A DNA stretch of 64,000 nt. Origin: Ruegeria discodermiae (GTDB lineage Bacteria; Pseudomonadota; Alphaproteobacteria; Rhodobacterales; Rhodobacteraceae). The notes under the pieces were generated by a model that was not told the DNA's origin, did not search any database, and saw only the letters and a list, made by a program, of their open reading frames with translations. The stretch covers positions 310,001-374,000 of the forward strand of contig NZ_JAVAMO010000002.1 of assembly GCF_030758345.1 (NCBI RefSeq), in the 5' to 3' direction. Of the stretch, positions 1 through 9,410 are shown piece by piece. Each line of letters starts with the position of its first letter. The first letter of the stretch is position 1. Position numbers and translations under genes: made by a program.

Positions 1-1212
1 GACAAGAAGAACTCAGACTTCTTTACCGAGTATTTGCCCCGAATTTATGAGCGCCGCCAGTCCACCGGTATTGCCGATCAGGTCGGCAATATGCGCGCCG
101 TGGTCCAGCAGGTTGAACCGGATGCGATCATGGACACGATGGTCGAGCTTTACGTGATGACCCCCTATCGCCATTCCGCCAGCTTTCTGGGCCGCACGCA
201 TCGCTTCTCGGTTCTGCATTCGCATCCCGACTACCCGGCCCTGATCCTGATGGCCCCGCTCAGCGATGGGTTCGAGGATTTCATCCCGCGCATCAACCGC
301 ATGTACCCTCTGGCCCGCAAGCTGCCGCAGACGCGCTATGTGGGAGAGATCTATGCCGCAAGCGACCTGAAGTTCCTGCGCGAGACGCTGGAGGATCAGA
401 ACATGCGGTTCGAATATGCCGGGGATACGGAAAATCCGTTCTATACCGGAAACGGGTTCCTGTTTACCACGCCATCGGATTTCACCGCCAACCGGGTCGG
501 CTATTCCAATCTGGATTTCAACAACCCCAATGCGCTGGGGCTGGGCGACGTGATCGAGTTGAGCGCCGAGGAACGCGGGCGGCTTGATCAGGCCGCCGCC
601 TTTGGCGCGGACAGCAAAATCTCGCCGCTGATGCTGGGGCTGGACCATATGGCCACCCGAATTCTCGCCGGCGAGCGCGAGGATGCGATCCTCGAATTTC
701 TGACCATGGTGCCCTATTATTTCTGGGGGGCCTACAACATCTCGGACATGAACTCGTCCACCAACGTGAACCGCAACCCGAATGTGGATGATGACAAGAA
801 GTCGCCCGCCAAGGTTTTCACCGCCAACAACACGCCCTCTTTCGTCAATTCGTTTGACCGGCTTCCGATGCCGACCGAGGATTTCGTGCGCAATTTCGGG
901 CGGCGCCTGCATCACATGGCGGTGGAGATTCTGGATGGCGATCATGCGGGCGGCGAAAAGAATGTTGATTTCGTGGTCAACACGCTGAAAGACAAGGGCG
1001 TGCCGTTCCTGGCGCATGTGGTGGGTGAGTGTAAAGACGATCCGAACCTGAAACAGATCTTCTCGAAACACTCGAAATTCACCCTGCTGATCACCGAATA
1101 TATCGAGCGCTGCCACAAATATGATGGCTTCTTCACCAAGGACAACGTCGCCGCCCTGACCGCCGCCGCCGGGCAGGATGAGCAGTACCAGCACGGCCAT
1201 GTCTTTGACTGA
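1..1212 (+). CDS. VOC-superfamily iron dioxygenase, 4-hydroxyphenylpyruvate dioxygenase-like (5' partial)
   Basis: The reading frame is open from base 1, so the true start lies upstream; 403 codons are visible. The C-terminal half has the three spaced metal-ligand signatures of HPPD-type two-domain VOC enzymes: LDHMATRI, LHHMAVEI, and an ITEYIER segment followed by YDGFFTKDN. The last matches the Glu ligand and C-terminal helix region of HPPD. Family knowledge predicts a non-haem Fe(II) enzyme acting on a 2-oxo acid or aromatic substrate. The N-terminal half is unlike canonical HPPD, so the substrate is not certain. No partner gene is visible; the next gene starts 47 bases downstream on the same strand and is a regulator. 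It could also be a non-catalytic VOC relative. Confidence 0.6.
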   Translation, partial: DKKNSDFFTEYLPRIYERRQSTGIADQVGNMRAVVQQVEPDAIMDTMVELYVMTPYRHSASFLGRTHRFSVLHSHPDYPALILMAPLSDGFEDFIPRINRMYPLARKLPQTRYVGEIYAASDLKFLRETLEDQNMRFEYAGDTENPFYTGNGFLFTTPSDFTANRVGYSNLDFNNPNALGLGDVIELSAEERGRLDQAAAFGADSKISPLMLGLDHMATRILAGEREDAILEFLTMVPYYFWGAYNISDMNSSTNVNRNPNVDDDKKSPAKVFTANNTPSFVNSFDRLPMPTEDFVRNFGRRLHHMAVEILDGDHAGGEKNVDFVVNTLKDKGVPFLAHVVGECKDDPNLKQIFSKHSKFTLLITEYIERCHKYDGFFTKDNVAALTAAAGQDEQYQHGHVFD

Positions 1213-1259
1213 GCGGCGCAGGATTTAGACAGAACCGCATTTGCTGCTATGATCCGGCG

Positions 1260-2825
1260 ATGATCTACAGGTTTGGGGCGTTTTCACTGGATATCGCGCG
1301 GCAGGAATTGCGCCGTGGCGATGCGCTTGTCGAGGCCGAACCGCTGGCACTGGCGCTGATCCAGCACCTGATTGAACATCGTGACCGGCTGGTCGGCAAG
1401 GATGAGCTGTTCGATGTGCTCTGGGACGGGCGGGCAGTGTCGGATGCGGCGCTGTCGACCTGTATCAAATCCGCCCGCCGTGCTGTAGACGATTCCGGTA
1501 CGCTGCAGGCGGCGATCAAGACGGTACATGGCAAGGGCCTGCGCTGGATCGCCGAAATCGAGCCCACGCCCGTCACGACGCAACAGGACACCCAGACTGA
1601 TCTGGACCAGCCTGACGAGGATTGGACCCAGGCCTCGCGCCGCCCCTCGTTGGCAATCCTGCCTTTCGACGTGATGGGCAGCGACGTGACTGCCGCCACA
1701 CTCGGCGAGGCGATCCCGCATGAGCTGATTGCCGCCATCTCGCGACTGCGCTGGATTTCGGTGATCGCACGCGGCTCGTCCTTCCGGTTCCGGTCGAACC
1801 ACGGCAATCTGGACGAAATACGGCAGAAGCTGGGTGTGCGGTATTGCTTGACCGGCTCGGTCGAGATGATCGGGCGACAAGTCTGCATCAGCGTGGAGCT
1901 GGCCGAAACCTCGGACGGTCAGGTGATCTGGGCCGAGCGGTTCCAGTCTTCGCTGGAGGAGGTTCACGAGATCCGCGAAACCATCGTGGCGCAGGTGATC
2001 TTTGCGGTTGAAATGCAGATCCCGCTCAGCGAGGCCGCCAAGGCCCGGCTGCAATCGCCCGAAAACATTGATGTCTGGGCGACCTATCATCTGGGCCTGC
2101 AATCACTCTATCGCTTTGACCAGGGCGACAATGCTCGCGCGATTGCCATGTTCGAAAAGGCCATCGCACTTGACCCGGGCTTTGCCCGTGCCCATGCAGC
2201 GCTGTCTTTTGCTCATTTCAAGACCGCTTTCATGCACTACGGCACCGACCGCGAGGTTGCAGTCACCGCCGCTCGCGGGGCCGCCGAGCGCGGGATCGAG
2301 TTGGACCCGATGGACCCGTTCACGAATTTCAACATGGGGCGCTCGCTCTGGCTGGTCGATGATCTGACTGGCGCGCAAAGCTGGCTGGGTCGCGCCACCT
2401 CGCTCAGCCCCAGCTTTGCGCAAGGTCTCTACGCCCGCGCCTGGACCGAAACAGTCTCCGGCTCCAGCGAGACGGGCCGCCGCCTGTCGGATGAGGCGCG
2501 TTCGCTCAGCCCGCTCGACCCGCTGCTCTATGCCATGTTGGGAACGCGAGCGATCAGCCTGTCGCAGCAGAACCGCGACTATGAGGCCGCAAGGTGGGTC
2601 GAGCGCGCAGCCAACGCACCCGGCGCACATTATCTGATCCGGGCCATCGCGGTGGCCATCCATGACATGGCCGGCAAGCCCAGCGAGGCCGCGATCTGGG
2701 CCGAGCGCCTGCGGGGTCAAAGAGAAGAAATCACGCAAGCGCAGTTCTTTCGTTCGTTCCCGTTTCGCGACGAAAGCTACCGCTTGCGTTTCTCAGAGGC
2801 GCTGCGTCGGTATGGTATCGAATGA
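1260..2825 (+). CDS. Winged-helix transcriptional regulator with TolB-like and TPR regions (CadC-like)
   Basis: 521 residues. Residues about 1-100 form an OmpR/PhoB-type winged helix, with the typical ending KTVHGKGLRWIAEIE. Residues about 125-245 match the TolB-like region of adenylate-cyclase/CadC-type regulators (SLAILPFDVMGS, then YCLTGSVEMIGRQVCISVEL). The remainder is helical TPR sequence with AIAMFEKAIALDPGFARAHA as a clear unit. There is no receiver domain and no obvious membrane segment, so it is probably a soluble DNA-binding protein that senses a ligand or protein through its TPRs. Targets are unknown. Overlapping open frames on the other strand look like codon-usage shadows. Confidence 0.75.
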   Translation: MIYRFGAFSLDIARQELRRGDALVEAEPLALALIQHLIEHRDRLVGKDELFDVLWDGRAVSDAALSTCIKSARRAVDDSGTLQAAIKTVHGKGLRWIAEIEPTPVTTQQDTQTDLDQPDEDWTQASRRPSLAILPFDVMGSDVTAATLGEAIPHELIAAISRLRWISVIARGSSFRFRSNHGNLDEIRQKLGVRYCLTGSVEMIGRQVCISVELAETSDGQVIWAERFQSSLEEVHEIRETIVAQVIFAVEMQIPLSEAAKARLQSPENIDVWATYHLGLQSLYRFDQGDNARAIAMFEKAIALDPGFARAHAALSFAHFKTAFMHYGTDREVAVTAARGAAERGIELDPMDPFTNFNMGRSLWLVDDLTGAQSWLGRATSLSPSFAQGLYARAWTETVSGSSETGRRLSDEARSLSPLDPLLYAMLGTRAISLSQQNRDYEAARWVERAANAPGAHYLIRAIAVAIHDMAGKPSEAAIWAERLRGQREEITQAQFFRSFPFRDESYRLRFSEALRRYGIE

Positions 2826-2987
2826 CAGACCAGCAAGGTGCGTTTTTCACAATTCCTCAAGCTTTCCCCAGACAGCCCTCAAGACATCGGGGCTGCTTGC
2901 GCATAGCTTGATGTCATAGGCCGGAGACGAACACGTCGTCGACGGTTCATCCGAGATTGCATTGAAAGTCAGACAAAGGGACGCATT

Positions 2988-4067
2988 ATGACCACCGAAA
3001 CCGTCAGAACTACCAAGGGCCGGGGCCGCACGTATGACAATGTGCTGGATACGATTGGCAACACACCTGCCATACGGGTGAACAATATCGCTCCCGATCA
3101 TGTCGACATGTATGTGAAGTTCGAGGCGTTCAACCCGGCAGGCTCGGTCAAAGATCGGTTGGCGATCAACATCATCGAGGCTGCCGAACGCAGCGGCGCG
3201 CTCAAACCCGGCCAGACCGTGGTCGAGGCGACCAGCGGCAATACCGGCATTGGGCTGGCAATGGTCTGCGCTCAAAAAGGCTATCCGCTGGTGGTCACCA
3301 TGGCCGACAGTTTCTCGGTCGAGCGGCGCAAACTGATGCGGATGCTGGGGGCCAAAGTCATCCTGACCCCGCGCGCTGAAAAGGGCTTTGGCATGTACCG
3401 CAAGGCGGTGGAACTGGCCGAAAAACACGGCTGGCTGCTGGCCCGCCAGTTCGAAACCGAAGCGAATGCAGAGATTCACGCGACCACCACGGCACAGGAA
3501 ATCCTGAGCGATTTCGATGGCAAGCGACTGGACTATTTTGTCACCGGCTACGGCACCGGTGGTACAGTGTCCGGCGTGGGCCGCGTGCTGCGCGAGGCGC
3601 GTCCAGAGACAAAAATCATCTTGTCTGAGCCTGCCAACGCACAGTTGATCGGCAGCGGTCATGCACAGGAACGCGGTGCCGACAACGCGCCAGCCGCTAG
3701 CCATCCAGCGTTCGAGCCGCATCCGATCCAGGGCTGGACCCCGGATTTCATCCCCGCCGTGCTGCAGGAGGCCATTGATGGCGGCTACTACCAGGACCTG
3801 CGCCCGGTCGCGGGCATGGTTGGTGTGGAATGGGCCAAGAAACTGGCCGCCCAAGAGGGCATCCTGACCGGTGTTTCCGGTGGAGCCAGCTTTGCCATCG
3901 CGATGGAAGTCGCCGAAAAGGCCGAACCGGGTTCAACCATTCTGTGCATGCTGCCCGACACCGGCGAGCGCTACCTGTCGACTCCGCTTTTTGACGACAT
4001 CGCCGAGGAGATGACCGAGGAAGAGATCGAGATATCGACCTCGACACCCGGTTATCACATGCCCTGA
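2988..4067 (+). CDS. cysK: Cysteine synthase A (O-acetylserine sulfhydrylase)
   Basis: 359 residues. It forms cysteine from O-acetylserine and sulfide in the cytoplasm using PLP. The PLP lysine is K55 in NPAGSVKDRLA, followed by the substrate loop TSGNTG and the glycine-rich phosphate loop GYGTGGTVSGVGR. It carries about 15 extra N-terminal residues and an acidic C-terminal tail relative to a 310-330 residue CysK. The family also holds cystathionine beta-synthase-like members, but there is no CBS or haem domain. The ATG follows AAAGGGACGC, a usable ribosome-binding site. One base separates its stop from the next start, so it is co-transcribed with the decarboxylase downstream. Confidence 0.85.
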   Translation: MTTETVRTTKGRGRTYDNVLDTIGNTPAIRVNNIAPDHVDMYVKFEAFNPAGSVKDRLAINIIEAAERSGALKPGQTVVEATSGNTGIGLAMVCAQKGYPLVVTMADSFSVERRKLMRMLGAKVILTPRAEKGFGMYRKAVELAEKHGWLLARQFETEANAEIHATTTAQEILSDFDGKRLDYFVTGYGTGGTVSGVGRVLREARPETKIILSEPANAQLIGSGHAQERGADNAPAASHPAFEPHPIQGWTPDFIPAVLQEAIDGGYYQDLRPVAGMVGVEWAKKLAAQEGILTGVSGGASFAIAMEVAEKAEPGSTILCMLPDTGERYLSTPLFDDIAEEMTEEEIEISTSTPGYHMP

Positions 4068-4068
4068 C

Positions 4069-5469
4069 ATGACCGTGCCTCTCGCAGAACTGGAGCTGGC
4101 CTGCGCGCAGGCCCTGTCCTATCGACAGGGTCTGCCAGACGCCCCCTGCAAAGCGGCACGCAATTATGCGCAGATGCTGGCCCTCTATGACGCACCCCTT
4201 CCCGAAACCGGAGAACCGGGCGCGGATGTCATCCGGGATCTCGCGGAAACCGCTACGCAGGGCCTGACACCGATGGCGCATCCGCGGTTTTTCGGCTGGG
4301 TGCTGGGCGGCTCGGCCCCGGTAGGGGTGGCCGCGGACTGGCTGGTCAGCGCCTGGGGCCAGAACGCAGCCTTTCACACCAGCTCACCCACGGTGTCGGC
4401 GCTGGAGCAGGTGGCAGAACGCTGGCTGCTCGATATTCTCGATCTGCCGCGTGATGCCGCCGTGGGCTTTGTCACCGGTGCTACGGTCGGCAACTTCACC
4501 GCGCTTGCGGCGGCACGCGGCGCGGTATTGCGCCGCCATGGCTGGGACCCCGATCAGGACGGGTTGTTCGGCGCGCCGCCGGTCTCGGTTTTTTTGGGCG
4601 ATGACGCCCATACCTCGGTCTTTTCTGCGCTGGGATATCTGGGCTTTGGTCGCCGCCGTGTGCAGCGGATCGCCACCGACGATCAGGGCCGGATGGACCC
4701 GGGCGATCTGGCAAGGCAGATGGCGCAACAACCCGGCCCGGCAGTGATCATCGCACAGGCCGGTCAGATAAACACAGGGGCCTTTGACCCGTTCGACACG
4801 ATTGCCGATATCGCGGCGGAGCATAATGCTTGGCTGCATGTGGACTCGGCCTTTGGCCTCTGGGCGCGGGCGCATCCGGAATATCGCGCGTTGACGCATG
4901 GCATCAAGCGCGCCCAATCCTGGGCCGTGGACGGGCATAAATGGCTGCAAACCCCGTTTGACAGCGGATATGCCATCGTGCGCGACCGTACCGCATTGGA
5001 GGCAGCGATGGGCATTGACGCAAGCTATCTGCCCGAGCGCGCCGCGCAGGAAAGAATCCCCTCATTTCTGGTGCCCGAACTGTCCCGCCGCGCGCGTGGC
5101 GTGCCGACCTATGCAATGCTGCGCAGCCTGGGCCGTCAAGGCGTCGCTGACATGGTTGGGCGACACTGCGGGATTGCCCGCCAGATCGCTGAGCGGCTGA
5201 CCGGTCAGCCGGGCATCACGATCTTGAACGACGTTAACCTCAACCAGATCATCCTGCGCTTTGGCACGGGCGCGGGCTGCGACATTGCCACCGAGCAGGT
5301 TATTGAAGCCCTGCGCGAACAGGGCGCCCTGTTTGCAGGGGGTGCCAGATGGCGTGGCCGATGGGTCCTGCGTCTTTCAGTGATCTGCGAGGCCACCGCC
5401 CTGCTCGATGCCAACCCGGCCGCCGAGGCCATTCTGGAGGCTTGGGCACAGGTCCGGGACGGGCTCTAA
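4069..5469 (+). CDS. PLP-dependent amino-acid decarboxylase (group II, aromatic/glutamate type)
   Basis: 466 residues. The fold-type I group II decarboxylase signature is clear: HPRFFGWVLGG near the N-terminus, substrate-side TSSPTVSALEQ, the aspartate of HVDSAFG, and the PLP lysine K291 in DGHKWLQTPF. Members decarboxylate aromatic amino acids, glutamate or related substrates; the specificity cannot be read from sequence. It begins one base after the cysK stop, so the two form an operon. A link to cysteine or a cysteine-derived amine is possible but is inference from position only. Confidence 0.8.
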   Translation: MTVPLAELELACAQALSYRQGLPDAPCKAARNYAQMLALYDAPLPETGEPGADVIRDLAETATQGLTPMAHPRFFGWVLGGSAPVGVAADWLVSAWGQNAAFHTSSPTVSALEQVAERWLLDILDLPRDAAVGFVTGATVGNFTALAAARGAVLRRHGWDPDQDGLFGAPPVSVFLGDDAHTSVFSALGYLGFGRRRVQRIATDDQGRMDPGDLARQMAQQPGPAVIIAQAGQINTGAFDPFDTIADIAAEHNAWLHVDSAFGLWARAHPEYRALTHGIKRAQSWAVDGHKWLQTPFDSGYAIVRDRTALEAAMGIDASYLPERAAQERIPSFLVPELSRRARGVPTYAMLRSLGRQGVADMVGRHCGIARQIAERLTGQPGITILNDVNLNQIILRFGTGAGCDIATEQVIEALREQGALFAGGARWRGRWVLRLSVICEATALLDANPAAEAILEAWAQVRDGL

Positions 5470-5543
5470 CCCTTCATGTTTTCGGCTTGCGCATTTTGGT
5501 ATGCAATGGTATACAAAATCTAGTCCATTTTGCCGAGACCGCC

Positions 5544-6560
5544 ATGAACTCCCCCATCTTGCGTACGCTTGTCATCGCACTTGTCGGCGTCGCCATCTTT
5601 ATCGTGGTCGGTTTGCCTCTGCCCTGGCTGTTAGGGCCAATGTTTGCCTGTCTGGCTGCCGCACTTCTGGGGGTCGATCTGCGCGCACCGGAGCGGCTCT
5701 GCGCCGGTATGCGCACGATCCTTGGCGTGGCCGTGGGGGCTTCGATCACGCCCGCTGTCGTGGTACGACTGCCCGATATGGCCGCGTCCATCGCGTTGAT
5801 TCCGCCTTTCATCCTGTTGATCGGTCTGATCGGCTATCCGTATTTCCGCAAACTCTGGGGTTTTGATCCCGCCACCAGCTATTACGCCGCAATGCCTGGC
5901 GGATTGCAGGACATGCTGGTCTTTGGCGAAGAGGCGGGCGGCTCGGCCCGGGTTCTCAGCCTGGTGCACGCCACCCGCGTTCTAGTTATCATCAGCCTGC
6001 TGCCGCTGTTTCTGACTGAGGTCTTCGACCTGGACCTGTCAAACCCGCCCGGCAAACCCCTGGCCGATGTGCCGTTTCAGCAGCTAGCCCTGATGGCCGT
6101 CATCGCCATCGCCGGGTGGCGCATCGCCGCCGCCATCGGCATGTTCGGCGCGGCCATACTCGGCCCGATGATCCTGGCCACGATCGCCAGCCTTGCCGGG
6201 CTGATCGACCAGCGCCCCCCGGCCGAGGCGATCCTGGCCGCGCAGTTCTTCATCGGTATCGTGGTGGGGGTCCGCTATATCGGGCTGACGGTGGCGGAAC
6301 TGCGCCGGATCGTTGTCGCCGGGTTGGGGTTCACGCTCGTCTTGGCCGTGCTGTCAGTGATTTTCATGGAGATCGTGATCTTGCTGGGCCTTTCGGACCC
6401 GGTCGATGCGATCCTGGCCTTCTCTCCCGGCGGACAGGCGGAAATGACCGTGATCGCGCTGATTGCTGGGGCGGATGTGGCCTATGTGGTCACGCACCAC
6501 CTGACCCGGCTGATCACGGTGATCATCGGTGCGCCCCTGGTTGGACGCTGGCTGCGCTGA
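5544..6560 (+). CDS. AbrB-family integral membrane protein
   Basis: The start at 5544 (MNSPILRTLVIALVG) avoids overlap with the upstream decarboxylase and begins directly at the first membrane segment, giving 338 residues. The protein is almost entirely hydrophobic, with about ten predicted membrane helices in two similar halves. It carries the family's repeated motif GLPLPWLLGPM near the N-terminus, YYAAMPGGLQDM in the middle and FSPGGQAEMTVIAL near the end. This duplicated domain is typical of AbrB-type membrane proteins, once annotated as ammonia monooxygenase. Function is probably transport and is not established by the sequence. Confidence 0.8.
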   Translation: MNSPILRTLVIALVGVAIFIVVGLPLPWLLGPMFACLAAALLGVDLRAPERLCAGMRTILGVAVGASITPAVVVRLPDMAASIALIPPFILLIGLIGYPYFRKLWGFDPATSYYAAMPGGLQDMLVFGEEAGGSARVLSLVHATRVLVIISLLPLFLTEVFDLDLSNPPGKPLADVPFQQLALMAVIAIAGWRIAAAIGMFGAAILGPMILATIASLAGLIDQRPPAEAILAAQFFIGIVVGVRYIGLTVAELRRIVVAGLGFTLVLAVLSVIFMEIVILLGLSDPVDAILAFSPGGQAEMTVIALIAGADVAYVVTHHLTRLITVIIGAPLVGRWLR

Positions 6561-6621
6561 GCTAGCCGCTTGTATCCGCTGCTGCTATAGGCAAAGGGTA
6601 ACATGTTGGAGAGCCCCACCG

Positions 6622-7809
6622 GTGTCAGACCTGCTGATCTCGCGCCGCGCCGATATCCCGGACCCGCTGCGCGTGGCGCGGGCCAGAAGCCTGCCCCATC
6701 TGGGGCCCCGCCTGCTGTTTCTCAGCGGAGGTAGCGCACTCAACGACATTGCGCGACGGCTCAAGCTCTATACCCATAATTCGATCCACCTGATCACACC
6801 GTTCGACAGCGGCGGCAGTTCGCAGGTGTTGAGACAGGCCTTTGACATGCCAGCCGTAGGCGACCTGCGCAGCCGATTAATGGCACTGGCCGATGAGACA
6901 GAGCTGGGCCAGCCCGACATCTTCCGTCTGTTCAGTTACCGCTTTCCTCTGGATGCGAGCACCACAGCGCAAGAGGAGGAATTCCGCGCGCTGCTCTCCG
7001 GTGAGCATCAGCGCATGCGCAGCATCACCCAGCCCATGCGACGTCTGATCCTGTCACAGCTGCGCAGTTTTGCCGAGCACCGCCCCGACGGGTTCGATCT
7101 GTCCGGGGCCAGCACCGGCAATCTGATCCTTGCAGGCGGCTATCTGAGCCATGATCGCGCGCTGGAGCCGGTGCTGTTTCTGATGTCCAAGATGGTCGAT
7201 GTGCGCGGCACGGTACGGGCCATCGTCGATGACACGCTGGGTCTAGGAGCGGAACTGGAGGATGGTCAGATCGTACTCGGCCAGCGAGACCTGACCGGCA
7301 AGGAAACCGCGCCTATCACCGCGCCGATCCGCGAGCTTTTCCTGACTCGTGATGATACGCGCCTTGCGGCGAACTCGGTGCCGCTGCCCAAACGCAACCG
7401 GCGCCTGATCGACCGCGCAGACCTGATCTGCTATCCCCCCGGCAGCTTCTACACCAGTGTCCTGGCCAATCTGCTGCCTGCCGGAACTGGACGGGCGATC
7501 GCCGCGCGGGGTGTACCCAAAATCTACCTGCCCAGCCTCGGCCATGACCCCGAATGCCTCGGGATGACCCTGCCGGATCAGGTCGCCACCCTGTTGGCTT
7601 GCCTGCGCGCCGATGCGGGTGCCGACTGCCCGGTCCAGTCGCTGCTCTCCGCCGTGATCTGCGATGCCGAGGCCACGCCCGTGGACCAGCAGCGAGAGGT
7701 CGAAGCCCGGTTCGGAATTCCCTGCCTGCCCCTAAAACTTGCCCGTCCCGACCGCATCGACCGCTATGACCCGAACCCGGTTTGCGAGATGCTGATCTCT
7801 CTGTCTTGA
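6622..7809 (+). CDS. CofD/YvcK-superfamily protein (GAK-system CofD-like)
   Basis: The GTG start at 6622 is the best candidate: an upstream extension would run into the AbrB gene, and GGAGAG lies 8-13 bases before it. This gives 395 residues. The N-terminus LLFLSGGSALNDIARRL, then THNSIHLITPFDSGGSSQ and MPAVGDLRSRLMALAD, are characteristic of the CofD/YvcK Rossmann-like fold. A later ICYPPGSFYTSVLANLL is the conserved CofD segment. Canonical CofD makes the F420 precursor, but this subfamily (the CofD-like member of the so-called GAK system) has no settled reaction. The usual GAK partners, an ATP-grasp protein and a small XXXCH protein, are not adjacent here. Confidence 0.65.
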   Translation: MSDLLISRRADIPDPLRVARARSLPHLGPRLLFLSGGSALNDIARRLKLYTHNSIHLITPFDSGGSSQVLRQAFDMPAVGDLRSRLMALADETELGQPDIFRLFSYRFPLDASTTAQEEEFRALLSGEHQRMRSITQPMRRLILSQLRSFAEHRPDGFDLSGASTGNLILAGGYLSHDRALEPVLFLMSKMVDVRGTVRAIVDDTLGLGAELEDGQIVLGQRDLTGKETAPITAPIRELFLTRDDTRLAANSVPLPKRNRRLIDRADLICYPPGSFYTSVLANLLPAGTGRAIAARGVPKIYLPSLGHDPECLGMTLPDQVATLLACLRADAGADCPVQSLLSAVICDAEATPVDQQREVEARFGIPCLPLKLARPDRIDRYDPNPVCEMLISLS

Positions 7810-7933
7810 AGACGATAAGAACGTCTCGGCAAGGGTGTTTATTTCAAGCCTCCTGTCAAATATTGAGGCATGTATGCAGAGTGCAGTCCACGTGGAGACA
7901 CTCCTGACAATTCACAATCACCAAATGCCAGCC

Positions 7934-9406
7934 TCAGGGCGAGTAGTAGTTCCAGTTCTGCCGCCCCCGCCGATACGCGCGGTCCTGCCACAGCCGGTCT
8001 TGCGTCACTGCTTTGGCCGGCTCGTCGTTCCAGAATATCTTGAGCGTGGACCCCTGAGGCCGGGCTTCCAGCACGATAAGCTCTTCGCGGGCATCCCCGG
8101 TCACATCGGCCGCATAGGTTCGCGCCGCCTCTGTCGGCCAGACCCGCAGGAATTCGCCTGTCAGCGCATCCACCAGCGCGATCTGACCGTCGATATGGCG
8201 CTCGGTCACAAACAGCAGCTGCCGCCCGGTCCCGTCCCAATGCACCGGGCGCACGAGGTCGATCCCGTATTCGCCACGGCGCGGGCTGCGCCCACCGCGC
8301 AGATCCACCTTGATACGGTCGTTCAGCCGCTGAAGGAAATTCGCCTCCGGGTCAGCGCGGCAATCGCCCACATGACACCAGCCCGGCGGAGCGGTGTCGC
8401 TTACCGACCAGGACGCGATCACGCTGCCATCCCCGGCCATCACCCACGGGTGGTTGCCGCAGGAGGAACGGGCAAAGACCTCCTCGCCGGGATGATCGGG
8501 ATCGAACTCGCCCACCGCCAATTTGTCGGGGTCTTCCCTGCGGCGGCATTCGCCAATGGCCCAGATGCCGCCCGGTTCATGATGCCGCCACCAGCCCGGG
8601 CCAGTGACACCCATCACGATTGTCTCGTCGTTGCCATGCTGTTCTGCCAGCGCAATCTCCAAACCCGGCGCGGGTAATATGTCGCCCACCGCTAGGCTGT
8701 CGAAACTGTTCATTTTGGTGCCCTCACGCGCGGCAGAGCGCAGCACCTGCCCCGCAGAGTCCAGCAGGATCGGCCCCAGCACTTCGTCGCGGCCATCGCC
8801 ATCCAGGTCCAGCACCCGAACAATGCCGTGCTCCACCCCCTGCCAATCGGTTACATGCCAAAACGTTTCACCGGTTTCCAGGCTGATGGCCCGCAATTCG
8901 TTCTGCGAGTATTGCAGCACCGCATCGCGATCACCGGTGCCGCGAAAATCGGCGATCGCCACTCCCTGCGCCCCTGGAAAGTCGTAGCTCCGTTTGATCT
9001 GACCGGTTCCGCCCTCGCGGATGACCAGCGTGCCATCGGGTCGCAGGTAGGCCAGTTCCTCGGCACCGTCGCCGTCCATGTCTCCTGCAATCGCTCCCGG
9101 TCCATGGGTGCCCGGAAATGAAAACCCCTGCGCGCTTTTGCCCAGATTGATGTTGTCCCGGATATGCCAGAGTGGCGCGCCCTTGTTCGAATAGGCCGCG
9201 ATATGGCCCGGCGCTGTTATGAGGAAATCCATATTGCCATCCCCGGTCAGGTCATGGGCAAACAACCCGCCTTCCTTGGGCGAGGTGAGCGGGATATCAA
9301 GTTCGAACACCATCGGGTTTTCGGGATAAGGCGCCGCCAAGGCGGGCGACAGCCCGGCAAGCAGGCTGATCACGACCCAGATGATGCGCAAACCTTTGCG
9401 ACCCAT
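7934..9406 (-). CDS. Secreted FG-GAP/VCBS-repeat protein
   Basis: The start at 9406 (MGRKGLRIIWVVISLL) yields a clean signal peptide ending near SPALAA and sits four bases after the stop of the decarboxylase upstream; a longer frame exists but would overlap that gene by 200 bases. The mature protein carries repeated calcium-type FG-GAP/VCBS loops: DLTGDGNMDF, DMDGDGAEEL, DLDGDGRDEV and DVTGDAREEL. These are the blades of a beta-propeller, as in integrin-like and rhamnogalacturonan-lyase-like exported proteins. No catalytic residues can be named. It is likely translated from the same message as the upstream pyruvate decarboxylase, though a functional link is not obvious. Confidence 0.65.
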   Translation of the reverse strand: MGRKGLRIIWVVISLLAGLSPALAAPYPENPMVFELDIPLTSPKEGGLFAHDLTGDGNMDFLITAPGHIAAYSNKGAPLWHIRDNINLGKSAQGFSFPGTHGPGAIAGDMDGDGAEELAYLRPDGTLVIREGGTGQIKRSYDFPGAQGVAIADFRGTGDRDAVLQYSQNELRAISLETGETFWHVTDWQGVEHGIVRVLDLDGDGRDEVLGPILLDSAGQVLRSAAREGTKMNSFDSLAVGDILPAPGLEIALAEQHGNDETIVMGVTGPGWWRHHEPGGIWAIGECRRREDPDKLAVGEFDPDHPGEEVFARSSCGNHPWVMAGDGSVIASWSVSDTAPPGWCHVGDCRADPEANFLQRLNDRIKVDLRGGRSPRRGEYGIDLVRPVHWDGTGRQLLFVTERHIDGQIALVDALTGEFLRVWPTEAARTYAADVTGDAREELIVLEARPQGSTLKIFWNDEPAKAVTQDRLWQDRAYRRGRQNWNYYSP

Positions 9407-9410
9407 GAGA

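Noticed and set aside
13-1200. Long open frame on the minus strand opposite the VOC dioxygenase (395 codons)
   Set aside because: It mirrors a gene with clear metal-ligand motifs and has no recognisable domain; typical of antisense frames in high-GC DNA.
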